From Gigaspora margarita (taxonomy: Eukaryota > Glomeromycota > Glomeromycetes > Diversisporales > Gigasporaceae), in contig WTPW01000420.1 of assembly GCA_009809945.1 (NCBI GenBank), positions 62,001-126,000 on the forward strand: DNA of 64,000 bases, given 5' to 3'. Each line of letters opens with the position of its first letter. Within the stretch, counting starts at the first letter, position 1. The translations under genes were made by a program, and so were the position numbers. The notes under the pieces were generated by a model, which was not told where the DNA came from, did not search any database, and was given only the letters and a program-made list of their open reading frames with translations. Below are positions 55,081-64,000 of the stretch, in pieces.

Positions 55081-56184
55081 AGCAAGCTTTCATCTAAAAA
55101 ACAAAATAATTTAATATATTTAACTATTAAAAATAAAATATTATTCAAAAATATTAATATAATACCTCTATATTGGAATCTTTTACAAGCTTAATTGTCA
55201 CTTCTTCATATAATCCATAGTTATTTAAATATGTTGCTTTGAAGACTATAGAAAAGCCTCCTTTATCTAGTTCTTTAATATTTTTAAAATTTTCAAATAG
55301 TATCCAATAAAAATATTCTTTTTTTGTTTACAGAACTTTTGTTTAGTAATAGCTAATTTTAAATACCAAAGCAATATCTATATTCTTTTCAACAATAAGT
55401 CCTTTTTGATAAAATTAGCCAACATGGTACACTCCATTAGCAAATCCCATTTCTGCTAATTTTTTATAATACTCAAATGCTTTACACTCATCTTTTAAGA
55501 CTCCCATTCCATAATGCTAACAAACTTCTAAATTATATGCCCCATGGCAAACTCCATATCACTAGATTTTATAATATTCAGTTATCTTCTTTAACACCAA
55601 TTCCATGATAATAGCAATTATCAACATCATTTGTTTCTTGAACATCACCCATATAAGCAGATTTTTGATAATATTCGAATGCCTTATGTTTATTCTTTAC
55701 AACTCCAATTCCATAATGATAATAATATCCAACTACATATTCCTTTAACACCTCCCATCTCCACATATTTTAGATAATATTCGAATACTTTCTTTATGTC
55801 CTCTTCTCTCCAATTCCATTAGCATAACATGCGCCAGATGCAAATTTATTTCCCATTTTTGCTGCTTTTGATAATACATGTTTGCTTTATGAATATTTGT
55901 TTCAACTCTGATTCTATAATGAAAACAGTATCCAGCATTACATGTTCCAGCTTCATCACTTATCTTTGCAGATTTTTGGTAATAAACAAATGCTTTACAG
56001 AAATCCCTTTCAACACTGATTCTATAATAATAACAAGTTCCAACATTGGATGTTCTAGTAGCATTTCCCATCTTGTTATCTTGAAGATATATTCAAATAT
56101 CTTACATTTATTCTTCTCTATGCCAATACCTTTTTGAATATTATCAGCAAGCTTATTAATTTCTGATAATGTCAATTGGTCCAT
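55077..56184 (-). pseudogene. Sel1-repeat plus protein kinase fusion, decayed
   Basis: Minus strand. From MDQLTLSEINKLADNIQKGI at 56184 about eight Sel1-like repeats follow across three frames, for example CYYYRISVERDFCKAFVYYQ, YYHYGIGVVKNKHKAFEYYQ and GMGVLKDECKAFEYYKKLAE. In the last frame the sequence runs, with in-frame stops, into FENFKNIKELDKGGFSIVF and then YEEVTIKLVKDSNIE. This is the N-lobe of a protein kinase: the Gly-rich loop is DKGGFSIV, and the TIKL lysine corresponds to the ATP-binding VAIK lysine. The exon ends at 55166 and a 72-bp GT-AG intron (55094-55165) leads to MKACYNLNQYLGI, after which the frame is lost. The catalytic loop and activation segment are absent. Stops, at least three frameshifts and the truncation make it a pseudogene. 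Sel1-kinase combinations are common in mycorrhizal fungi. Confidence 0.75.
55094..55165 (-). other. Intron of the kinase pseudogene
   Basis: The donor GTATTA follows the Glu codon of SNIE. The acceptor is a T-rich tract ending TTTTTTAG. It is 72 bp, a usual size for fungal introns, and splicing keeps the frame into the MKACYNLNQY codons. Confidence 0.6.
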
Positions 56185-56189
56185 ATTGA

Positions 56190-57410
56190 AGGTTTAAACA
56201 TAAAAAATTATCAGTTTGTCATGGCATTTTTCTTTTAAAAGTTCAAACTATATATTTTTTTAAAACATAGATTTTTGCATATTTCACTTTTTTTTTCTTT
56301 TACACATGTTTGGATTCTTCGTCAGGCTGCACTCTTCACCTGGCATTTTCCTCTCCAGGAGTTTGTATTACTGTCTTTTTAGTTAATTCTTTTTTACTTA
56401 ATATTTTCTAAAGATTGATCAAAAAGAAATTCATTTTCTTTTAGTTAACAATCCCAAAGAATTTGGCAAACCTTTAAAAGGCAAGTTGAAAGGATTATGG
56501 AGTTATCATTTAAATGGATGCGGTAAATTAATGTTTAGCAATGCACAACAAATAAAGTTTGTGCATATTCTTTGTTTGAATTAAATAGTACTGTAGTATC
56601 ACTCGTGAAATATTAATTTACTATATGAGGAATTGATTAATCAATTAATCAATAGTTTAAAAAAATTTATTCAACTAATTGATTGCATTTTTTTGACTCA
56701 ATTTGAAGCACTAAGTAAGAGCTTTACTATTTATATAGTAAATTACTTCTACCCACTACCTATAAACAGTTATATTAGTTAAAATTGTACAATATAGCAT
56801 TTTTGCCTATTTTGAATTCTGACCCATCTAACCTGAGTCAAACTCTACTAGCATCTTCATAATAGATTTATATGTGATACTTTTTTTAATATTAACTGGA
56901 TTGCATAATTAATCCAGTTTTAGTTTTAAATTCAGGTTTATTTTATAAACTGGATAACCAGTTGTGAACCAAATCTGGGTTCAACCCAAGTTGATTTTTT
57001 CAAATATAGTACAACCAGTTTTTATAAATAAACCCAGTTCCAAACTTTATACCAAGTAGCAGCAACACCATATAAATATCCAGAGACTATTTTTACTTTT
57101 CAGTTGGGGCACCAGTTATTGCATCTGTAGTACATTTAAATGCTTCAACCTATTCAAGGAGTTCTTATCTTTAGTCCTATAAAATAAGTCTACTTATACC
57201 AAATTCATTTCTTTTGAGGCAGAACAAGTAGTAGTATCAACACTAATAGTAGCATCTCTAAACACATTAGCAATTTCTCTCAATACAATGTGCAGTAGTT
57301 TCTGATTCAAGTTACTATCCTAATGATATTGTTTAGAAAGAGTAAAGAATTGTTAATACTATAAAGTGCTATATACAATACCTGGGTTTGTTATATTCCA
57401 CTAATTTTTA
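56190..57410. other. No gene supported; CCAGTT-rich patch
   Basis: At 56895-57060 AACTGGATTGC, TAATCCAGTTTTAG, AAACTGGATAACCAGTTG, TACAACCAGTTTTTATAAAT and AAACCCAGTTCC repeat in both orientations. This resembles the internal arrays of the hAT-like MITEs, but no TIR/TSD was located. 56640-56680 has TTGATTAATCAATTAATCAA. Confidence 0.45.
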
Positions 57411-57419
57411 ACTATATAG

Positions 57420-57656
57420 TAGACCCTGTGTAATGTTTCAATCCTAATTTTGACAAACCATCCAGATTCTATCAAATCCGAATTGAATCTGCATCAGATT
57501 ATATATAAAGCTAACTTTGGGTACATCCTTAGCTCCATGCTTTAAGTTTTTTAACCAATTCTAGTAAAAACCTCTGGTCTGGATAGCTGAATTTGTCTAA
57601 ATTGAAGAATCAATCCAGATTTTAGATTTAGAATCAAAACACTAACCCTGGGTCTA
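57420..57656. mobile_element. TIR MITE with TAGACCCTG ends
   Basis: The left end TAGACCCTGTGTAATGTTTC and the right end TAGACCCAGGGTTAGTGTTT (reverse complement) continue as imperfect TIRs with ATCCAGATT and AATTGA motifs. The start resembles hAT TIRs, but the flanking 8-mers (CTATATAG and GTACATTT) do not match, so the TSD has decayed or the ends are off by a few bases. Confidence 0.55.
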
Positions 57657-57900
57657 GTACATTTTGTAAGATTATATGTAAAATAAAATTTTAAAGTGTA
57701 TATACAATTTGTATTTGAATAGACATTTTAACTATTTTAAAAAAACTGTATTTAATTTATATAGATTTTGTGGTGTATGCCTGGTCTAATTCATAGTGGA
57801 TCTACTATTTGATCTTGTATATTGCACTTTATGTAGTAGTTTAATTACAGTCTTCCTCTAGTGCAAAATTCTGTTCATGATTATTAGAGCAATTATTATT

Positions 57901-58232
57901 ATTATTAATTTTTTTTTATGTTAAGGTGAGATCATGCCTTATTCTTTTATTAGCATTGCACTTTGTTACAATATCCCCTAATGAGATTTTTCTCATATTA
58001 CAACTAATTGCTATTTTATTGATACAAGCACAACTTTTTTTCTCTTGTGTAATATTACACAGTTAGTTAGCTCCCAATAACCCAGGTTACAAATCTATTA
58101 ATCCAATAAGTTGGAGTGCAAATTAGTTTCATAACATAGATAAATTTTTGAAAACTCTTCAGTAGAATTTGAACTCTGCACCTGTTGCTTGGGGTGACAA
58201 CAACCCAACTTTGCTATGTTACTACACCCCTA
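57901..58232 (-). repeat. tRNA-derived SINE with target site duplication
   Basis: On the minus strand TAGCAAAGTTGG matches the Pol III A box consensus TRGCNNARYNGG at every position. About 37 bases downstream GAGTTCAAATTCT matches the B box (GGTTCGANTCC) closely. The body of about 330 bp ends in an A-rich and TAA-repeat tail near 57901. CAATTATTATT is present on both sides (57890-57900 and 58233-58243), consistent with an 11-bp TSD, although part of it is simple sequence. Such SINEs are mobilised by LINE proteins. Confidence 0.65.
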
Positions 58233-58379
58233 CAATTATTATTTTTTATTTATTGTGGATCTATAGTTATTTAAAAATATATATATATTTATATATTTTT
58301 TCTTATAGAGTATCTTACTTCACTACTACAAATTGTCAAGTATACTAAGTTGCTGATATATTGTCAAAGATGCTGAGCA

Positions 58380-58600
58380 GGTGATATAAGCAAACAACCA
58401 ATCACACCAAAACAAAAACTCAGACACATGGAATCTTGTAACAAGTCTAATAAAGAAAGGCAGTACAATTTGGCAAGGTAAGGCTTATTGGGCTTGTTAT
58501 GAGAGAAAAGTTTACAAAAAATTCTTGGGCTCAGAGGGTAATTGAGTTTTTATTTATTATCTTGAATTTTTTATAATTTTGGATGCACACCCCTTTACAA
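58380..58600. repeat. Dispersed direct repeat with AATTTGGCAARGTAAGGC
   Basis: AACAAGTCTAATAAAG, CAGTACAATTTGGCAAGGTA and TATTGGGCTTGTTATGAGAG have counterparts at 60620-60700 (AGCAAGTCTGATAGAG, CAGAATAATTTGGCAAAGTA, TATCAGGTTTGTTATAGA) in the same orientation. Confidence 0.55.
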
Positions 58601-58808
58601 AGACAAACTCTCTAATCTATTTATAAAAATTCTTGAAAAAAACAAAAAAAAGAAATTCAAAAGAAAAGAAGAAAAGAATATCATGCCATTTTCTTTTACT
58701 TTTTCAATTAATTACTAATTTGGGCTACTTTCTATTAGGAGCATATGCATTTAATTTTATTGCCTTAAATTTTTATTGTGAAAATTATGACACAGCCTCA
58801 CGCTATAC

Positions 58809-60126
58809 TAGAGTTGGGCAACAAAACGAAACCTCCCGAAACTAGTTTCGGTTTTGGTATAATCTGAAACTAGTTTCGGATTTTTAAAAAAATCCGAAAC
58901 CCCCCGAAACCCGAAACTCCGAAACTAAAATCCGAAACTCCTCGAAACTATATTTCAAAATTTTGAAAATTTATAATGTATAATTTATATATAATTTATA
59001 ATATATTGATTTATTATTTAATAAATAATAAATAAACTTTTAATAAATAAATATATAATAAGAAATATATTTATAAATAAATAAATAAATAATAAAATAC
59101 ATAATATAAGTAAATATTTTATATTATATATATTTGAGATAAAATTAGTCTGAGCTTTTATTCTTGCATGTAATTTATATGTATTTGTCACTGTACAATT
59201 TAAGTAGTTGCATTAAACAACCTCTTATATAAATTACTCAATAAAGATATGAGCAAGGCTTCACCTTAAAAAAAAAAAATATATATATATATATATATTT
59301 GAGATAAAAAAACCTTAATTAAGGAAAAATCTCAATATATACAATATAAACTGATTCAATATTTTGTGAAATGATGTATTAAACAGGTCTTTTTGTAAAT
59401 AAAATTCTCTAAATTGAGCCATAAATATATTTCCTGACTCTTTTTTAGAATGATTATATTTTTTTAACTATACTGCAATTAGAGTTCCTCAAACTCCAAT
59501 TAAATCAAATATTAGGCATATTTGAATTTGATAAAATCAAATAAACCTTGATTTGAATTTGATTTGAATTAAAAATTCTGTATTTGAATTTGATTTGATT
59601 TTTGAAATTTTTAAAATTTATAAATTTTTTAAATTAAATCAAAAATTTCAAATATTTGATCAAATCAAATCAAATATTTATTAATTTGAATTTGATTTGA
59701 TTTGAAAGTTTTGTATTTGAATTTGATTTGAGATCAAATTTTNGATANAATCAAATAAAATCNAATTGTGGAACCTTANCTGCAATATTTAATCATTTGT
59801 TGCCAAATTTTCGCTGCTGAAGTTGCAATTCTTAAAATTTGAGTTTTTAATTTCTAACACCAATGGAAAATATAAAAACTTAAATATAAACTATATGTAA
59901 ATATGTATGTTTTCTCATGGAAAGACTCAAATATTTACATACTATCATGTTAGCATGATCTACAATACCATATTTTATAAAAATTTAATCTTAAATAGTT
60001 TCGGGGTTTCGGATAAGGTTTTGGGTTTCGGTCAAGGTTTCGGAGTTTCGGATGAGGTTTCGGAAGTTATAATCCAAAACCCGAAACTTTCAGATTTGGC
60101 AAAAAAGGTTTCGGTGCCCAACTCTA
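58809..60126. mobile_element. hAT-like element, 1318 bp, perfect 8-bp TSD, CCGAAACT array
   Basis: A perfect TSD CGCTATAC at 58801-58808 and 60127-60134. The ends TAGAGTTGGGCAACAAAACG and TAGAGTTGGGCACCGAAACC (reverse complement) are followed by CCGAAACTAGTTTCGG and CCGAAACTCCGAAACT units on the left and GGTTTCGGGTTTTGG-like units on the right. A smaller hAT-like MITE (59480-59778) is nested inside, as is an (AT)n run at 59277-59297. The 88-codon ORF at 59907-60173 crosses the element end and is not credible. Confidence 0.9.
59480..59778. mobile_element. hAT-like MITE nested in a hAT-like element
   Basis: The left end TAGAGTTCCTCAAACTCC and the right end (reverse complement) TAAGGTTCCACAATT are flanked by ACTGCAAT and NCTGCAAT, an 8-bp TSD with one ambiguous base. 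The interior of TTTGAATTTGATTTGATT units is of the same family as 17050-17335. Confidence 0.8.
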
Positions 60127-60289
60127 CGCTATACCCAATTGAGCATGCAGGTAAATTAATTTTAAAATCATGATTTAAATGATTTTTCACTTTTTTGGCA
60201 TTTTTTTATTATTAAAACTAATGCAGTAAACAAAGAGCACATTTCTTTTGATTATTCTTTTGACATTTATTATTATTAAACTGATCCAA

Positions 60290-61360
60290 GGCTATCACAG
60301 TCTTGATTTGATTCTTCTTTGATCTTCTTTTTCTTGCTGATTTCTTTATAATTAATGGCAAATCCTTTATCCAGATCAAGGCTTGGATATGGGTTTGGGT
60401 ATGGGACCATGGGAACTCTTTTTTAATACCGGGTGCGGGAAGTTTTTTTTGAACTCAGTTATAGGATCACGTGCATCATGGGACTTCAATCTACAAGGGT
60501 CATGTTTCTGCTAGTGGCTCTTTCAGTTTTACATAAAATTCAGTTATCATGGGATCCTGGTCTGCTCCTAACAATATGCAAACAATCAATTACAAAGAAA
60601 AACCTCCATTACACACAGTCTCTTAGCAAGTCTGATAGAGTAGAGCAGAATAATTTGGCAAAGTAAGGCCTATCAGGTTTGTTATAGAAAAAAAAGTTAA
60701 ACCAAAGCAAGAGTAGGGTATGGATCCATGAGATAAGAGTAGTTTTTATTATTATTTTTTTTTTTATATATTTTTGACTACATTTCACTACAAAAAGGAG
60801 AAAATTGAAAATTACAACTTTATAGAATATCTCATTATTGCTTACAAATTCATTGCAATTTCAATTGCTTTTTATTTTTAGTTATATTCCAATACTAATT
60901 TCATGATTAATTTTTCCTTATATAACTTTTTTCACATGATATCAAAGATGATTTAACACAGCCACTCTATTTACCTGATTTTTTCTTGAAGGATAATGTT
61001 TAAAACCCTGACAATATCACAGACTGTAGCATCTTTTACCTTTTAAGGTATAAACCATCACAAATACGCTTTATTTACACAAAGAACAGCTACTTCACCA
61101 ATTGTTCTTCTGGTGGCTTTTCTTCCTCATAGCAGTCTTGCACCAATTTTGATTAAAATCTGATCACAATCTGAGTATAATTTCTGGTTGATTTCTTAAT
61201 GATTGAGGGAAGATCATTCACTCAGATCGAGATTTAATGGGCTAGGTTTGGGTACAGAACTGCAAGAACTTTTTTTTTAGAAAAAAAAATGTGACCATTT
61301 TGGCGCAGTCAATAAATTATGTGTGTCATAGGATTTGATCTGATACTAACAGTGGCTGCC
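60290..61360. repeat. Diverged direct repeat around 60.3-60.7 and 61.1-61.4 kb
   Basis: CCAGATCAAGGCTTGGATAT then GGGTTTGGGTATGGGA (60370-60410) corresponds to CTCAGATCGAGATTTAATGG then GCTAGGTTTGGGTACAGAA (61219-61260). TCATGGGACTTCAATCT corresponds to TCATAGGATTTGATCT, and CTGCTAGTGGCTCTTTC to CTAACAGTGGCTGCCAC. About 70 percent identity by eye. Contents are not protein-coding in any visible way. Confidence 0.45.
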
Positions 61361-61369
61361 ACATAATCA

Positions 61370-61800
61370 TATGCTTGTTGCATAATAGAAATTATGATAA
61401 TCCCAATACAATTGCTCAACTTTAAACTGTAATTACTAGTAAATTCTATAATAAAATTTTTTACAGTAGAAATCATGATAATTCCAACACTAACTTAATT
61501 AACTACTGATATATCGCATTAGCCAATAAATTCTGTAACATGATTAGTATAGCAAATCATAATTCCAATATAAACAACTTAACCTTAACCACATACTGGG
61601 TCACTAGAATAATTTGTATGTTCTATACCTATTTTTTACATAGAAATCACATTATAATATTAACTCAACTTTAACAATGTGTATACAGTAATAGCAATGA
61701 AAACTATGATGCAACTAACTGATCCTTAACTGCAAATTGAGGTCACTGAATGGCAAGCAAGTTCTGTAACAGAATTTTTTTACAGCAGCTCTATAATAAT
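61370..61800. repeat. Degenerate tandem repeat, about 110 bp unit
   Basis: AAATTCTATAATAAAATTTT, AAATTCTGTAACATGATTAG, TTGTATGTTCTATACC and AAGTTCTGTAACAGAATTTT are each followed by TACA, CATGATAATTCC-like text and AACTTAAC. A further unit at 62405-62525 (GTAAATTCTGTAACAGATGT) is separated from the array by two MITEs. Confidence 0.55.
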
Positions 61801-62216
61801 AATTCTGACATGGGCATTATTTCAATTTTCAATTTTTTAAAATGGCATATTTGATTCAAAATAATGCCAATTTGCATCTCAATATAATGCGCCTCCATAT
61901 GTACCAGATTATCTTTCACGTGCTATCTTTAATCTTCGAATAAATTTGAATATAATAAGCCTAGGTTCAACCACTAAATCTGAAATCTATTTATCTTATG
62001 ATTAAACAATATATCTAGAATTTTTATTAGCCTTTTATTGTCTTTATCTCAAAAAGGACTAAGTTCTATTATGATGCTTCAAGAAAGTTCTTATTAGCAG
62101 AAAATTTTTCCAAATTAGCATAATGATCCGAATCATCATGCATGCGCGTCCTGAAATAATGCGCAGAGGCTCGAAATAACGTGCCCCTGCACATTATTAC
62201 GCGCTTATACGGCAAT
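61800..62216. mobile_element. GCGCATTATT-family TIR element
   Basis: The right end, read in reverse, is TTGCCGTATAAGCGCGTAAT then AATGTGCAGGGGCACGTTAT then TTCGAGCC. It agrees with the left end of the 3700-4912 element. The left end is poorer (ACATGGGCATTATTTCAATT, CAAAATAATGCC, ATATAATGCGCC). The interior is AT-rich and non-coding. It interrupts a tandem repeat. Confidence 0.5.
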
Positions 62217-62235
62217 AATAACTAACTTTTAACCA

Positions 62236-62412
62236 TTGTATAGGTTGTAAGTGGAAACGAAGTTTAAATGGATTCGGAATTTATATATAAACCCCATTTT
62301 GGGGTTGATTGTATCATATACACACCCTAAACCTAACCCCAATCTTAACCCTAATTTAACTAGGAAATTCCAAATTCAATTAAATTCCATTCCCACCTAC
62401 AACATATATATA
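62236..62412. mobile_element. Small TIR MITE with CCCTAA-like core
   Basis: GGTTGTAAGTGGAAACGAAG then TTTAAATGGATTCGGAATTT on the left pairs with the right side (reverse complement GTTGTAGGTGGGAATGGAAT then TTAATTGAATTTGGAATTT). The core has ACCCTAAACCTAACCCCAAT, CTTAACCCTAA and the palindromic AACCCCATTTTGGGGTT. Confidence 0.6.
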
Positions 62413-62529
62413 CTGAATCAGTAAATTCTGTAACAGATGTTCTTTATGATAAATCATTATATTTACGATAATTCTAATGCAACTTATTCAAATTTGATAA
62501 GTTCTACAATAGAATTTTTAACAGTTATA

Positions 62530-63110
62530 TGGTTTAAAAAACAATGTAAGATAGTTGGCGCGAATGCGCCATTATCGCACTAGCGATAAATAAATAAGCT
62601 ATAAAAACCACATACAATAAAAAAGGTTTGCAGCGCAGTATTAATGAGCAGATTAAAATGCAAATCATAAATCGGAATATCGAAATTTATCAGAATATAA
62701 AAAAATATATATATAATAATATTAATAAGTGAAGATGCGAAGACTTAACAAGTTTATAATTTTACATATTGAAATAAATAAATTAACAAAAAATTTTTTT
62801 TCAAATATTACATAATTATTATTGTTATAAGAGTCGAAAAAATGAGAAGTCAGTTCTAAACACATAACCATTCTAAATTTCGATTTTCACAAAATCAGAT
62901 AGATGATCTTCCTCTGCCACCTTTTGCAGTGAGGCTCCATATCTTTATTTTTTGTCCCGTGATACTAGAAAAAAAATATAGAACATAGTATGTAATTCAT
63001 AAAATGTGATAACGTACAAAATTAAGGTTGGAAATTATCGGATAATTGGTATGATCGGTATATTAACAGTTTATTATACGGCATAATAATTGTATAATAA
63101 CCTTTTAACC
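62530..63110. other. No gene seen
   Basis: AT-rich. TTGGCGCGAATGCGCCATTATCGCACTAG at 62555 is a small GC-rich palindromic patch. No coding frame. Confidence 0.4.
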
Positions 63111-63114
63111 ACAA

Positions 63115-63515
63115 AAATTTGGCACCATTCGATTCGTCTCATCGAGTTCAAATGATATGAGAATTACATTATTTTGGTCCATATTTATTATACCATGGAT
63201 CATCTCAAAAGTGCCAGTGACGTAACTTATGGTGCTGCCAGAACAAAATTACGCAAAATTTTACAAATGAACCACAAACGACCATTAAGTAAAATTCTTT
63301 CTCATATAAATTTAACCATGAAAGCAGGCCAAAATTTCTTTTTTGGGTTCAAAAAAATTGAAATTAATCTCCGGCCAGATTAGAATTTGGAAGATCATCG
63401 GCCTAAATTAGGTCATTGCAGGCCAATTACTGTACCTAATTACGTCATTGGCACTTTGGGGGCCGTCCTGGATAATTCGATAATAATTCCCATCCCACAT
63501 ATTAAGGCAACACAA
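63115..63515. other. Half of the dispersed palindrome; short ORF
   Basis: GGCACCATTCGATTCGTCTC then ATCGAGTTCAAATGATATG (63121-63160) is a degraded copy of the palindrome at 4.1-4.8 kb. A 69-codon plus ORF (63174-63383) reads DHLKSASDVTYGAARTKLRK with no recognised family. It may be a real fragment, but there is no support. Confidence 0.4.
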
Positions 63516-63866
63516 ACTTAATAAATCGGTTCGACTTTTTAAAAGTGGCCAGTTTGCCCGGTTTTTAATTTCATCAAAAAATTTTATTCATAAAAAACCT
63601 ATAGAATTTTTTATAGATTCTTTAAAAAATTTACCCGAATAGTAAATGTGCTTTAAAGAATTTTTGTAGCTGTTGTTACTATTTTTGGGACGTCAGAAAA
63701 TAAGGTTTGACGGCCGAATCGATAAAGTTATTGACGTCGGCCAGTATCAAAAATTTATCGATTCGGCCATCAACAATTTTTCAAATGTCCCCAAAATATT
63801 GGAAACAGCTGTAGAGCTTTATAAAGTTTAACCCGGCCGGGTTACGAGAACCAATTTATTAAGGCC
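63515..63866. mobile_element. Palindromic element with TTAATAAATCGGTT ends
   Basis: The left CTTAATAAATCGGTTC and the right (reverse complement CCTTAATAAATTGGTTC) flank inner arms TGTAGCTGTTGTTACTATTT/TTTGGGACGT and ATGTCCCCAAAATATTGG/AAACAGCTGTAG. A second inverted pair, GGCCGAATCGATAAAG and TTATCGATTCGGCC, sits at the centre. Near the right end AACCCGGCCGGGTT is palindromic. Non-coding. Confidence 0.55.
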
Positions 63867-64000
63867 TAATTTAAAAAGCGCAATAATATAAAATAAAATA
63901 CTTACAGAATATTTATTAAAAACTTTAAAATAAGGTAAAAAATTCATCTTGTTATATAAAAAAATAAAATAAAATTAATAAAAATTTTTATAAACATAAA

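Noticed and set aside
59907..60173. 88-codon plus ORF
   Set aside because: It crosses the right TIR and TSD of a hAT-like element and translates GGTTTCGG repeats.

Overview
This 64 kb window is eukaryotic, very AT-rich, and consists mostly of transposable-element debris. No intact protein-coding gene can be supported. The best taxonomic hints point to an arbuscular mycorrhizal fungus (Glomeromycotina, Rhizophagus/Gigaspora-like). They are: decayed Sel1-repeat genes, one of them joined to a protein kinase N-lobe with a short GT-AG intron; a non-LTR retrotransposon whose ORF1, endonuclease and RNase H remnants resemble those I associate with that group; and a lone 5S rRNA gene rather than a tandem array. 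The assignment is inference; no database was searched.

Layout. 1-6.0 kb is a large inverted-repeat composite: arms near 0.3-1.7 and 4.9-6.0 kb flank TIR elements, minisatellites and a foldback element. It runs into an assembly gap at 6028-6142. 6.2-14 kb holds palindromic elements, a Tc1/mariner-like MITE, and a 2.4 kb TIR element carrying three nested palindromic elements. 14.2-22.6 kb (minus strand) is the broken non-LTR retrotransposon, cut by several hAT-like insertions. 23-34 kb carries TIR elements, a Sel1 relic, an unidentified ghost reading frame (29995-30450, minus), a tRNA-like SINE head and a duplicated 0.6 kb element. 34-41 kb has a GC-rich hAT-like MITE, small TIR elements with CCCTAA-like cores, an LTR-like remnant and the 5S rRNA gene (about 40904-41022, plus). 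43.3-47.3 kb is a hAT-like element with an exact 8-bp target duplication (TSD) enclosing at least two further levels of insertion. 50-64 kb has a TIR element containing a Sel1 fragment, a palindromic array, the Sel1-kinase pseudogene (55.1-56.2 kb, minus), a SINE with flanking duplication, a 1.3 kb hAT-like element with another nested inside it, and degenerate tandem repeats.

The most notable pattern is a set of hAT-like non-autonomous elements. Seven have an exact or one-mismatch 8-bp TSD and TIRs beginning TAG or CAG; one more has a perfect TSD with an imperfect TAAAG end; one has weaker ends. Most are filled with their own short repeated motif: TTTGATTTGAA, GTTAACC, GACCCGGGTC, AAATCTGGATA, GCTTAGCCGGCT, CCGAAACT and others. 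The only feature likely to be functional today is the 5S rRNA gene. Boundaries without a TSD are approximate, and all alignments were made by eye.
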